Source: Amycolatopsis eburnea (GTDB lineage Bacteria; Actinomycetota; Actinomycetes; Mycobacteriales; Pseudonocardiaceae). From it: DNA of 64,000 bases. Made by a program: the position numbers and the translations under genes. This document shows, in pieces, positions 57,795-64,000 of the stretch (positions are counted from its first letter, which is position 1; every line of letters begins with the position of its first letter). The notes below the pieces were generated by a model. That model was not told the origin of the DNA. It made no database searches and saw nothing but the letters and a program-made list of their open reading frames with translations. Location: assembly GCF_003937945.1 (NCBI RefSeq), contig NZ_RSEC01000058.1:744001-808000 (forward strand). Reading direction: 5' to 3'.

Positions 57795-57811
57795 TTGACG
57801 GTGTTCGTCAA
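57795..57811. promoter_or_regulatory. Palindromic operator between ArsR-type and MFS genes
   Basis: TTGACG (57795-57800), 5 bp, CGTCAA (57806-57811). The first half-site also resembles a -35. It sits between the divergent regulator and exporter. Confidence 0.5.
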
Positions 57812-57852
57812 TCGGCACGGCGAGCCCGGCGGCCGGCCGCACGGTGGACGTC

Positions 57853-59025
57853 ATGACGACCCAGATCCGGCCGCGCGCCCTCCTCCGGGCTTCCGGCGGT
57901 CCCCGCTACGCCGCCGCCGTGGTGGTGGACGCGCTCGGCACCGGCCTGCTGCGGCCCTTCTTGCTGCTGTACGGGGTGACGGTGCTCGGGCTGTCCGCGC
58001 CGGTCACCGGCATCGCGATGACGGCGGGGATCGTCGTGGGCCTGTGCTGCGTACCGGTGGTGGGCCGCTGGCTGGACGGCGGCGCGCGCAGCACGGTCGT
58101 GGCGGCGTCGATGCTGGTCCGGGTCGCGGGCGTGGCGCTGCTGCTGATCGCCCCGGCCGGGCACACCGGGCTGTTCGCGGCGGCGGCGCTCTTCCTCGGC
58201 ATCGGCAACCAGGCGTGGCCGGCCGCGCACGCGGCTCTCGTGGCCACCGTCGCTCACGGCCGGGAACGCGACGCGGCTCTCGCGGGCGGCCGCGCGCTGC
58301 GCAACGCCGGTCTGGGCGTGGGCGCGCTTCTGGCCACCGCGTGCCTGGCGGGCGGCACCACGGCGTTGCGGGCGATGGCGTTCGGCACCGGCTTGGTCTA
58401 CCTCGTCGCGGCGGCGCTGGCCTGGTCGGTCCGCCTCCGCGCGGACCTGGCCGCCACTCCGGGCACGGCCGCCGGGCCCGCACCGCGGATGCGTTCGCTC
58501 CTGGCCGCCAACGTGGTCTACGCGTTCTGCCTCACCGTCCCCGAAATCGCGGTGCCGCTGGTCCTGGTGACCCGGCTGCACGCGTCCCCGGTGTGGCCGG
58601 CGGCCGTCTTCGTGGCCAACACGGTGCTGGTGGTCACGCTGCAGGTGCCGGTCACCGGCTGGCTGTCCCGCATCCCGCGCCGGACCGCGCTGGCGCTCGC
58701 CGGCGTGGTGCTTGCCGCGTCCTACCTCGGCTTCCTCGCGGCGACCGCACTGGGCGCCCCGGCCGTCGCCGCGGTGTCCGTGGTCTGCACGCTGGGCGAG
58801 ATCGCGTACGCGGGCAGCGCCACCGCGCTCGTCACCGCCCTCGCGCCGGCCCACCTCCTGGGCCGCGCGCTCGCCCGTTTCCAGCTCTCGACGGGCTTCG
58901 GCCTCGCCGTCTCCCCGGCGGTCATCACCGCGCTCGCCGCCCGCGGCCCCGGCGTGCTCTGGGGCGGTCTCACCGCCGCGACGCTGCTGTCCGCGTCCGC
59001 CGTGGCCGCGGAAAAGGACCGGTGA
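57853..59025 (+). CDS. MFS transporter
   Basis: 390 residues, 12 membrane helices. Loop 2-3 is CVPVVGRWLDGGARST, and later motifs include RNAGLGVGALLATACLAGG and LQVPVTGWLSRIPRRT. DHA1/YhhS-like, presumably an exporter. ATG 57853 is preferred over GTG 57844. Divergent from the ArsR-type regulator, which probably represses it. Confidence 0.9.
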   Translation: MTTQIRPRALLRASGGPRYAAAVVVDALGTGLLRPFLLLYGVTVLGLSAPVTGIAMTAGIVVGLCCVPVVGRWLDGGARSTVVAASMLVRVAGVALLLIAPAGHTGLFAAAALFLGIGNQAWPAAHAALVATVAHGRERDAALAGGRALRNAGLGVGALLATACLAGGTTALRAMAFGTGLVYLVAAALAWSVRLRADLAATPGTAAGPAPRMRSLLAANVVYAFCLTVPEIAVPLVLVTRLHASPVWPAAVFVANTVLVVTLQVPVTGWLSRIPRRTALALAGVVLAASYLGFLAATALGAPAVAAVSVVCTLGEIAYAGSATALVTALAPAHLLGRALARFQLSTGFGLAVSPAVITALAARGPGVLWGGLTAATLLSASAVAAEKDR

Positions 59026-59073
59026 CGGACCGCGCGGGTAGCGCGGCGGGACCACCCCGGCGATGCTGGGGGC

Positions 59074-59913
59074 GTGGAGTACGTGTCCAGAGCGCCGCGA
59101 CCGCCGCTGGACGGGCTGATCGACGACCTGTACTACCTGGCGGGCGCGCCGCCGTACGCCCGGCTGACGCTGCCGCCGGCGCCGTCGGCGTTGCTCATCG
59201 TCAACCTCGGGGCGCCGTTCCGCATCCGTGCCGGCACCGACGTCGAGACGGCCGAGTACGCCGACGGCTGCGTGGTCGCCATGCGCACCCGCGCGATGGA
59301 CTTCGGCTACCCGCACCCGACCCGGTCGGTCGGCGTGCACCTCAAGCCGTGGGGCCTGGCGCCGTTCCTGCCGATGCCCGCCGCGGAGCTGTGCGACCGG
59401 CCGGTGACGGTGGAGCAGGTCTGGGGCCGGCCCGCCGTCGCCGAGCTGCGAGACCGGCTGGCGACCGCGGACCGGCCGCGGGAGATGCTCGCGCTGCTCG
59501 AGGACGAACTGGTGCGACGGCTGGCCGAGACCAGCGGCCTGGGGCTGGTCCGCCACACGAGCGGCGTCATCGCGGCGGCCGGCGGGGCGGTGGCGATCGG
59601 CGACCTGAGCGCGGCTGCCGGGGTCAGCACCACGCACCTGGCGCAGCGGTTCAAGGCGCTCGTCGGCGTCACGCCGAAACGGCTGGCCCGCACCTACCGC
59701 TTCACCGCCACCGTGTTCGCGCTCGACCCCGCCGGGCCGGTCGACTGGGGTCACCTCGCCGGGAGCGCGGGCTACTTCGACCAAGCCCACTTCGGCCACG
59801 AATTCCGGGCGTTCACCGGGCTCACGCCGACCCGGTACGTCGAAGTCCGGCGGCGGTTCCTGCGCGAACACCCCGGCCACGCGCTGGACGGCTGGCCGTT
59901 GCCCGCCGATTGA
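59074..59913 (+). CDS. AraC family transcriptional regulator
   Basis: 279 residues. N-terminal DUF6597-like sensing domain (DGLIDDLYYLAGAPPYARLT, SVGVHLKPWGLAPFLPM); C-terminal double HTH (DLSAAAGVSTTHLAQRFKAL, WGHLAGSAGYFDQAHFGHEF, FTGLTPTRYVEVRR). GTG 59074 has a G-rich ribosome site. It lies between the MFS and DHFR-like genes on the same strand. Confidence 0.9.
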   Translation: MEYVSRAPRPPLDGLIDDLYYLAGAPPYARLTLPPAPSALLIVNLGAPFRIRAGTDVETAEYADGCVVAMRTRAMDFGYPHPTRSVGVHLKPWGLAPFLPMPAAELCDRPVTVEQVWGRPAVAELRDRLATADRPREMLALLEDELVRRLAETSGLGLVRHTSGVIAAAGGAVAIGDLSAAAGVSTTHLAQRFKALVGVTPKRLARTYRFTATVFALDPAGPVDWGHLAGSAGYFDQAHFGHEFRAFTGLTPTRYVEVRRRFLREHPGHALDGWPLPAD

Positions 59914-59980
59914 TTTCTTACAAGAACGACGGCGCACGACCCGCTATTTTCCGGGGCATCCCGAACCAGAGGAGGGCTCC

Positions 59981-60568
59981 GTGGGCGAAGTGGTGCTGTA
60001 CAGCTCGGTGTCGGTGGACGGCTTCGTCGCGGACGAGAACGACCAGCCCGGACCGCTGTTCGACTGGCTGTCCGGCGGTGACGTCCCGCTGGACGGGAGC
60101 GGCGCGGTGAAGGTGTCGCAGGCGTCCTACGACTACACCCGGCCGTACTGGGACCGGATCGGGGCGACGATCGTCGGCCGCCACGTGTTCGACCTGACGG
60201 ACGGCTGGGACGGCAAGCCCCCGGCCGGCGTCGACCACGTGGTCGTCGTGACGCACCGGCCGCCGCCCGCGGGCTGGGACCCCGGGGCGCCGTTCCACTT
60301 CGTCGGCGGAGTCGAGGCGGCCGTGGCCAAGGCGCAGGAGCTCGCGGGTGACCGCGTGGTCGAGGTCGCCGCCGGCGACGTCGGGGGCCAGGTGCTGGCC
60401 GCGGGCTTGGTCGACGAGGTGCGGATGGACGTCGTCCCCGTCGTGTTCGGGTCCGGCAAGCGCTACTTCGGTTCGGTCCACGCGCAGCACCTGCTGGCAG
60501 ACCCCGCCGAAGTGGTTCAGGGCGACCGGGTGCTGCACGTGCGCTATCGGGTGCAGCGGCCGGAGTGA
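59981..60568 (+). CDS. RibD_C/dihydrofolate reductase-like protein
   Basis: 195 residues, DHFR-like RibD_C fold: VLYSSVSVDGFVADENDQPG, GATIVGRHVFDLTDGWDGKP, VVEVAAGDVGGQVLAAGLVD and VVPVVFGSGKRYFG. Second protein of this family in the window (see 44031). GTG 59981 has GAGGAGG 8 nt upstream. It follows the AraC gene by 67 bp and is its likely target. Confidence 0.92.
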   Translation: MGEVVLYSSVSVDGFVADENDQPGPLFDWLSGGDVPLDGSGAVKVSQASYDYTRPYWDRIGATIVGRHVFDLTDGWDGKPPAGVDHVVVVTHRPPPAGWDPGAPFHFVGGVEAAVAKAQELAGDRVVEVAAGDVGGQVLAAGLVDEVRMDVVPVVFGSGKRYFGSVHAQHLLADPAEVVQGDRVLHVRYRVQRPE

Positions 60569-60578
60569 GCCGCCCAGC

Positions 60579-61430
60579 TCAGAACAACGTCGCCGGCTCG
60601 ATCGGGTCCGGTTCCGGCAGTGCCTCCAGATCCGGGACCAGCGCGCGCACCTCCGCGTGGAACCGCCGGGCCAGCGCCGGTGCCTCGTCGTTGTCCGGCG
60701 TGTGCACGAAAACGGTCGGCGACCGGCCCTCGCGCAGCCAAGCGGCGGCCGCCTCGACCCAAGGCCGCCAGCCTTCCACCGTCTCCTCGACCGAATCCCG
60801 GCCCAGGTAGCGGACGATCGGCTGGTCCGTCAACGCCCGGGTGCGCCGGGGCAGCCGGGGTTTCTTCGCCCACGCCTCCTGCTCCGCCGCACTGACCGGC
60901 GGGCTCTGGAAGAACACCGTGGTGTCGAACGGAACCCACTCCGCGTCCGCGCCGGCCAGGGTTCCCTCCAGCAACGACGTCGACGCGGCGTCGGTGAAGA
61001 ACGACGGGTGACGCACCTCCACCGCCCGGCGGAGGCCGGCCGGGAGCCGACGCAGGAAGCGGGCGAGGGCGTCGACGTCCGAGGGAGCGAACGAGCCGGG
61101 GAGCTGGGTCCACAGGACCGCGCGGTCGCCGAGCGGCTCGATCGCGTCCAGGAACGCGCGCATCTCGGCCTCGACGCCGGTGAAGCGGCGCTCGTGCGTG
61201 ACGACCTTGGGGAGCTTGACCACGAACCGGAAGCCGGGCCCGGTCTGCTCGGACCACGTCTCGACCGTAGTGCGGGCGGGAGTCGCGTAGAACGTCGTGT
61301 TGCCTTCGACCGCGTTGCACCAGCCCGCGTAGGCGCGCAGGCGTTCCTTGGGCGGCAACGCCGGCGGCAGGAACCGGCCGGGCCACGCCTTGTGGGTCCA
61401 CATCGCACAGCCGACGTGCAGTCGGGCCAA
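60579..61430 (-). CDS. DUF72 family protein
   Basis: 283 residues, DUF72 TIM-barrel protein of unknown function. Family motifs: VEGNTTFYATP, FRFVVKLPKVVTHERRF, AVLWTQLPGSF and AVEVRHPSFF. TTG 61430 has GAAGGGAG 9 nt upstream, located inside the end of the preceding gene (5-bp gap), so it is expressed with the TPR protein. Confidence 0.92.
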   Translation of the reverse strand: MARLHVGCAMWTHKAWPGRFLPPALPPKERLRAYAGWCNAVEGNTTFYATPARTTVETWSEQTGPGFRFVVKLPKVVTHERRFTGVEAEMRAFLDAIEPLGDRAVLWTQLPGSFAPSDVDALARFLRRLPAGLRRAVEVRHPSFFTDAASTSLLEGTLAGADAEWVPFDTTVFFQSPPVSAAEQEAWAKKPRLPRRTRALTDQPIVRYLGRDSVEETVEGWRPWVEAAAAWLREGRSPTVFVHTPDNDEAPALARRFHAEVRALVPDLEALPEPDPIEPATLF

Positions 61431-61435
61431 CGGTT

Positions 61436-64000
61436 TCAGCTCCCTTCGCCCGTGAGCCGGTCGATGCGGTCCTGCAGCGCTCTCGTCTGCGGGTCAGCGG
61501 GCCCCATGATCTTCTCGAAGCCGTCCCGCGCGCGCCGCAGCAGGGTGAGTGCGGTGGCGGTGTCGCCTTCGGACAGCCGGGCCGAGCCCAGGTCCGCAAG
61601 GGACACGAGGGTGTCGGGGTGCTCGTCACCCAGGGTGCGCCGTCGATCCGCGAGGACGCCGGTCAGCAGCTGCGCCGCCCGGGCGGGATCGCCGCCCAGC
61701 AAGCAGGTCCGGGCGAGGGTGTTCCGGGCGACGAGCGTGTCGGGGTGGTCGGCGCCCAGGACCCGGGTCAGGTCGGCGGTCACCGCCTCGGCCATCGCCG
61801 CGGCTTCGCCGAGGCGACCGGCGGTCAGGTAGGCGTTGGCGAGGTTGCTTCTCGTGCTCATGGTGTCCGGGTTTTCGTTTCCCAGCAACCGGATCCGGTC
61901 GGCCAGGAGAGCCTCGTGCAACGGGATGGCCGTGGCCACGTCGCCGGCCGATTCGTGGGCGTTCGCGACGTTGTTGCGCAGGGTGAGGGTGGTGGGGTGG
62001 TCCGCGCCGAGGACGCGCTCCGCGTCCGCGAGCGCGGCCCGGTGGTTCCGGAGCGCACCGGTGACGTCGCCGGACTGCTCCTGAGCGGCGGCGAGTTCGC
62101 TCAGGTACCCGATCGCGTCCGTGTGGTCGACGCCGAGCACCCGGACCGCGTCGGCGCGGACGTCTTGGCTGAGGGCGAGCGCTTTCGCCCTTTCGCCGGC
62201 GGTGAGCCAGGCAGACGCGAGTTGGCTCCGGGCGCTCAAGGTCGACGGGTGGGCGGGTCCCAGCACCCGCTCGAAGCCGGCCGCGGTGGCGTCCAGCAGC
62301 GTGATCGCGTTCGGGAGATCTCCCGCGGCGGCCAGTGTGTGCGCGAAGGCCTTGCGGCACGCGAGCGTGCTCGGGTGGTCCGGGCCGAGGATCCGTTCGG
62401 CGTCGGGCAGCAGCCGCCGGTACTCGCTGACGGCGCCCGTGAGGTCGCCGGACCGGCGCAGGGCGGCGGCCAGCACCGCCCGGGCGTTCACCGTCGTCGG
62501 GTGGTCGCTGCCCAGCGCCCGTTCGCAGTCCGCGACGATCTTCCGGTGCTCGGCGAGCCCGTCCCCCGTCCGTCCCGCCGACACGATGGCCGCCGCGAGC
62601 CGCATCCGGGTGTCGAGCGTCTCGGGGTGCACGGGCCCGGCGGTCCGGGTGCGGACTTCGAGCGTCGCCTCGTAGCTCGCGATCGCTTCCGCGAGCTCGC
62701 CCATCGAGCGCTGGAAGTCGGCGAGCTCGTCGCGGGCGGCGAGGGTCTGCGGGTGGTCCTCGCCCACCGTCCGCGCCAAGGCGGCGATGGTCGTCCGGTG
62801 GAGTTCGGCGGCGCGGGCCGGGTTACCGGTGTTGGCCTGCGCCGACGCGAGCTTGGCGCGGGACCGCAGGGTGTCGCGGTGCTCGGGACCCAGGATCCGG
62901 ACGCGTTGCTCGAGCGTGGCCTCGTAGAGCGCGATGGCGCGCGCGAGATCGCCTGCCGACTCGTAACAGGCGGCGAGGCTGCTGCGGCACGTGATCGTGT
63001 TCGGGTGGTCGATGCCGAGGACCTGCTCGTGCCGGGCGGCGGCGGCTTCGGAAAGCGGCAGGGCTTCCCGCAGGTTCCCGGTCGCCGTGCAGGCGATCGC
63101 CAGGTTGCTGCGCACGGCCAGGAGGTCGGGGTGGTCCGGCCCGAGCACGCGCTCGCCGTCGGCGAGGACCGCTTCGAACATCCGGATGGCGCGGTCCGGC
63201 CTGCCGGTCTCGCGGTACGCGCCGGCCAGGTTGCTGCGCGCCGCCAGCGTCGACCGGTCCTGGTCGCCGAACACCCGGCCGCTGCCGCGCACGCAGCGTT
63301 CCAGGAGCTCGACGGCGCCCGCGTAGTCGCCTTGGTCGCGCAGGAAGCTCCCGGCGTCGTTCAGGAGCCGGAGGGTGCCAGCGGAGTCGGTCTCCGGTGG
63401 GGCGAAGCCGAGCAGCGCCCTCGCGTGCGGCAGCACGGCCGTGTACCGCGGCCAGGCGCGCGGATCGCGGCAGCTGTGGTCGGTGAGGTGGCCCGCCAGC
63501 CGGCCGGTGGCCGCGACGAGCGCGGTCGCGATCAGGTCGGGCCGCCGGTGGGGATCGGCCGGGTCCGGCGTGCGCGTGACGCTCTGGACCAGGCGGTGGA
63601 CGGCGATCTCGGCGGTGGACAGCTTGATCATGCTGAAGGCGTGGAGCTTGCCCAGCGCGTCGAGGGTGTCCGGGCCCTCGTCGTCGAACAGCCGCCGCGC
63701 GATGCCGTCGGGGGCGTACCAGGCCAGCTGGCGCAGCACGGCCGGCGCCGGGGTGTCCGCGAGGCGGTCGAGGGTGACGTGCCACACCCGCGCCATGGTG
63801 CGCTGCGCGTCGCCGCCTTCCGCGGTCGCGGCGAACACCCGCGCGGGGTACCTGGCGAGCAGGTCGAGGTAGGCGGACGGGGTGATGCGCGTCTGCGCGA
63901 GGTACGCGCCGGCCTGCTCCACCGCCAGCGGCAGCCGGCCCAGCTCCTCGCACAACCGCGCGGCGTCCGGGACGTCGGCGTCGGGCCAGTCCTCGGCGAC
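61436..64000 (-). CDS. STAND NTPase C-terminal part with TPR array (5' end outside window)
   Basis: 854 residues are visible. The first part (EELGRLPLAVEQAGAYLAQT) is the GLPL region of an NB-ARC/STAND ATPase, followed by a winged-helix-like segment. Then come about 15 tetratricopeptide repeats of exactly 42 residues in the kinesin-light-chain/FxsT style, each starting VLGPDHPDTL or similar. Such proteins sense a ligand through the repeats and act through an N-terminal effector, which here lies beyond the window edge. Same transcript as the DUF72 gene. Confidence 0.9.
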   Translation of the reverse strand, partial: VAEDWPDADVPDAARLCEELGRLPLAVEQAGAYLAQTRITPSAYLDLLARYPARVFAATAEGGDAQRTMARVWHVTLDRLADTPAPAVLRQLAWYAPDGIARRLFDDEGPDTLDALGKLHAFSMIKLSTAEIAVHRLVQSVTRTPDPADPHRRPDLIATALVAATGRLAGHLTDHSCRDPRAWPRYTAVLPHARALLGFAPPETDSAGTLRLLNDAGSFLRDQGDYAGAVELLERCVRGSGRVFGDQDRSTLAARSNLAGAYRETGRPDRAIRMFEAVLADGERVLGPDHPDLLAVRSNLAIACTATGNLREALPLSEAAAARHEQVLGIDHPNTITCRSSLAACYESAGDLARAIALYEATLEQRVRILGPEHRDTLRSRAKLASAQANTGNPARAAELHRTTIAALARTVGEDHPQTLAARDELADFQRSMGELAEAIASYEATLEVRTRTAGPVHPETLDTRMRLAAAIVSAGRTGDGLAEHRKIVADCERALGSDHPTTVNARAVLAAALRRSGDLTGAVSEYRRLLPDAERILGPDHPSTLACRKAFAHTLAAAGDLPNAITLLDATAAGFERVLGPAHPSTLSARSQLASAWLTAGERAKALALSQDVRADAVRVLGVDHTDAIGYLSELAAAQEQSGDVTGALRNHRAALADAERVLGADHPTTLTLRNNVANAHESAGDVATAIPLHEALLADRIRLLGNENPDTMSTRSNLANAYLTAGRLGEAAAMAEAVTADLTRVLGADHPDTLVARNTLARTCLLGGDPARAAQLLTGVLADRRRTLGDEHPDTLVSLADLGSARLSEGDTATALTLLRRARDGFEKIMGPADPQTRALQDRIDRLTGEGS

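Noticed and set aside
61436..63900. Regular 126-bp periodicity suggestive of a CRISPR or DNA repeat array
   Set aside because: The period equals 42 codons and is explained by protein TPR units; the DNA copies are not identical.
1..64000. tRNA, rRNA, prophage or integrative-element boundaries
   Set aside because: No tRNA-like cloverleaf, integrase, transposase or attachment repeat was recognised by eye; a tRNAscan/Infernal run would be decisive.

Overview
The window is high-GC actinobacterial chromosome, most likely from the Pseudonocardiaceae (Amycolatopsis-like). Signs of this are the very GC-rich third codon positions, frequent GTG/TTG starts, ATGA/GTGA-coupled gene pairs, a complete conservon, several F420/LLM-type oxidoreductases, abundant TetR/LysR/AraC/HxlR regulators and long hairpins between convergent genes. 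The genus is an inference. No rRNA, tRNA, CRISPR, transposase or prophage gene was recognised.

Layout. 1-6.3 kb: an LCP cell-wall ligase (partial), a phospholipase A2/acyltransferase fusion, an unknown gene and a membrane diguanylate cyclase. 6.3-6.6 kb: an intergenic element on the + strand with hairpins followed by three tandem mini-ORFs, each with its own Shine-Dalgarno and each encoding a hexapeptide ending NRDL. 6.6-12 kb: MFS exporter, SDR, long-chain acyl-CoA ligase, TenA-like protein. 12.3-16.4 kb: a conservon (kinase-like CvnA, roadblock CvnB, DUF742 CvnC, GTPase CvnD), all four genes overlapping. 16.4-24.6 kb: DoxX, NUDIX, HAD, a macro-domain protein without a usual start codon, a protein with four cold-shock domains, a hydrolase/DUF998 pair, a metallophosphoesterase, a small membrane protein with a YidC paralogue, DUF1992 and TetR. 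24.6-31 kb: a secreted lytic transglycosylase, LysR next to a degenerate SDR, two small proteins sharing an N-terminal motif, GNAT, and a secreted peptidase. 31-38 kb: a LacI/MFS cluster, a secreted beta-propeller protein, GNAT/TetR divergent over tandem operators, a class III cyclase-like protein ending in a RHIM-like amyloid motif, and a GlxA-type regulator.

38-45.7 kb: cupin, GNAT, HxlR, then a tightly coupled SRPBCC / LLM oxidoreductase / molybdopterin oxidoreductase operon, a probably frameshifted small gene, and a DHFR-like/epoxide hydrolase pair. 45.7-54 kb: acyl-CoA synthetase, coiled-coil protein, a Ddn-hemerythrin fusion behind a chain of small ORFs, an LLM oxidoreductase and a TetR gene sharing a 19-bp promoter element, then a kinase/aminotransferase pair and a membrane protein. 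54-64 kb: YCII, a dihydropteroate synthase-like/pyrimidine reductase pair, phosphotransferase, ArsR-like regulator divergent from an MFS exporter, AraC, DHFR-like, DUF72, and a STAND/TPR protein running off the right edge.

Most of the window is ordinary accessory metabolism with local regulators. The two observations most likely to be new are the tandem NRDL hexapeptide ORFs (6437-6607) and the cyclase with an amyloid-signalling tail (36145-36927).
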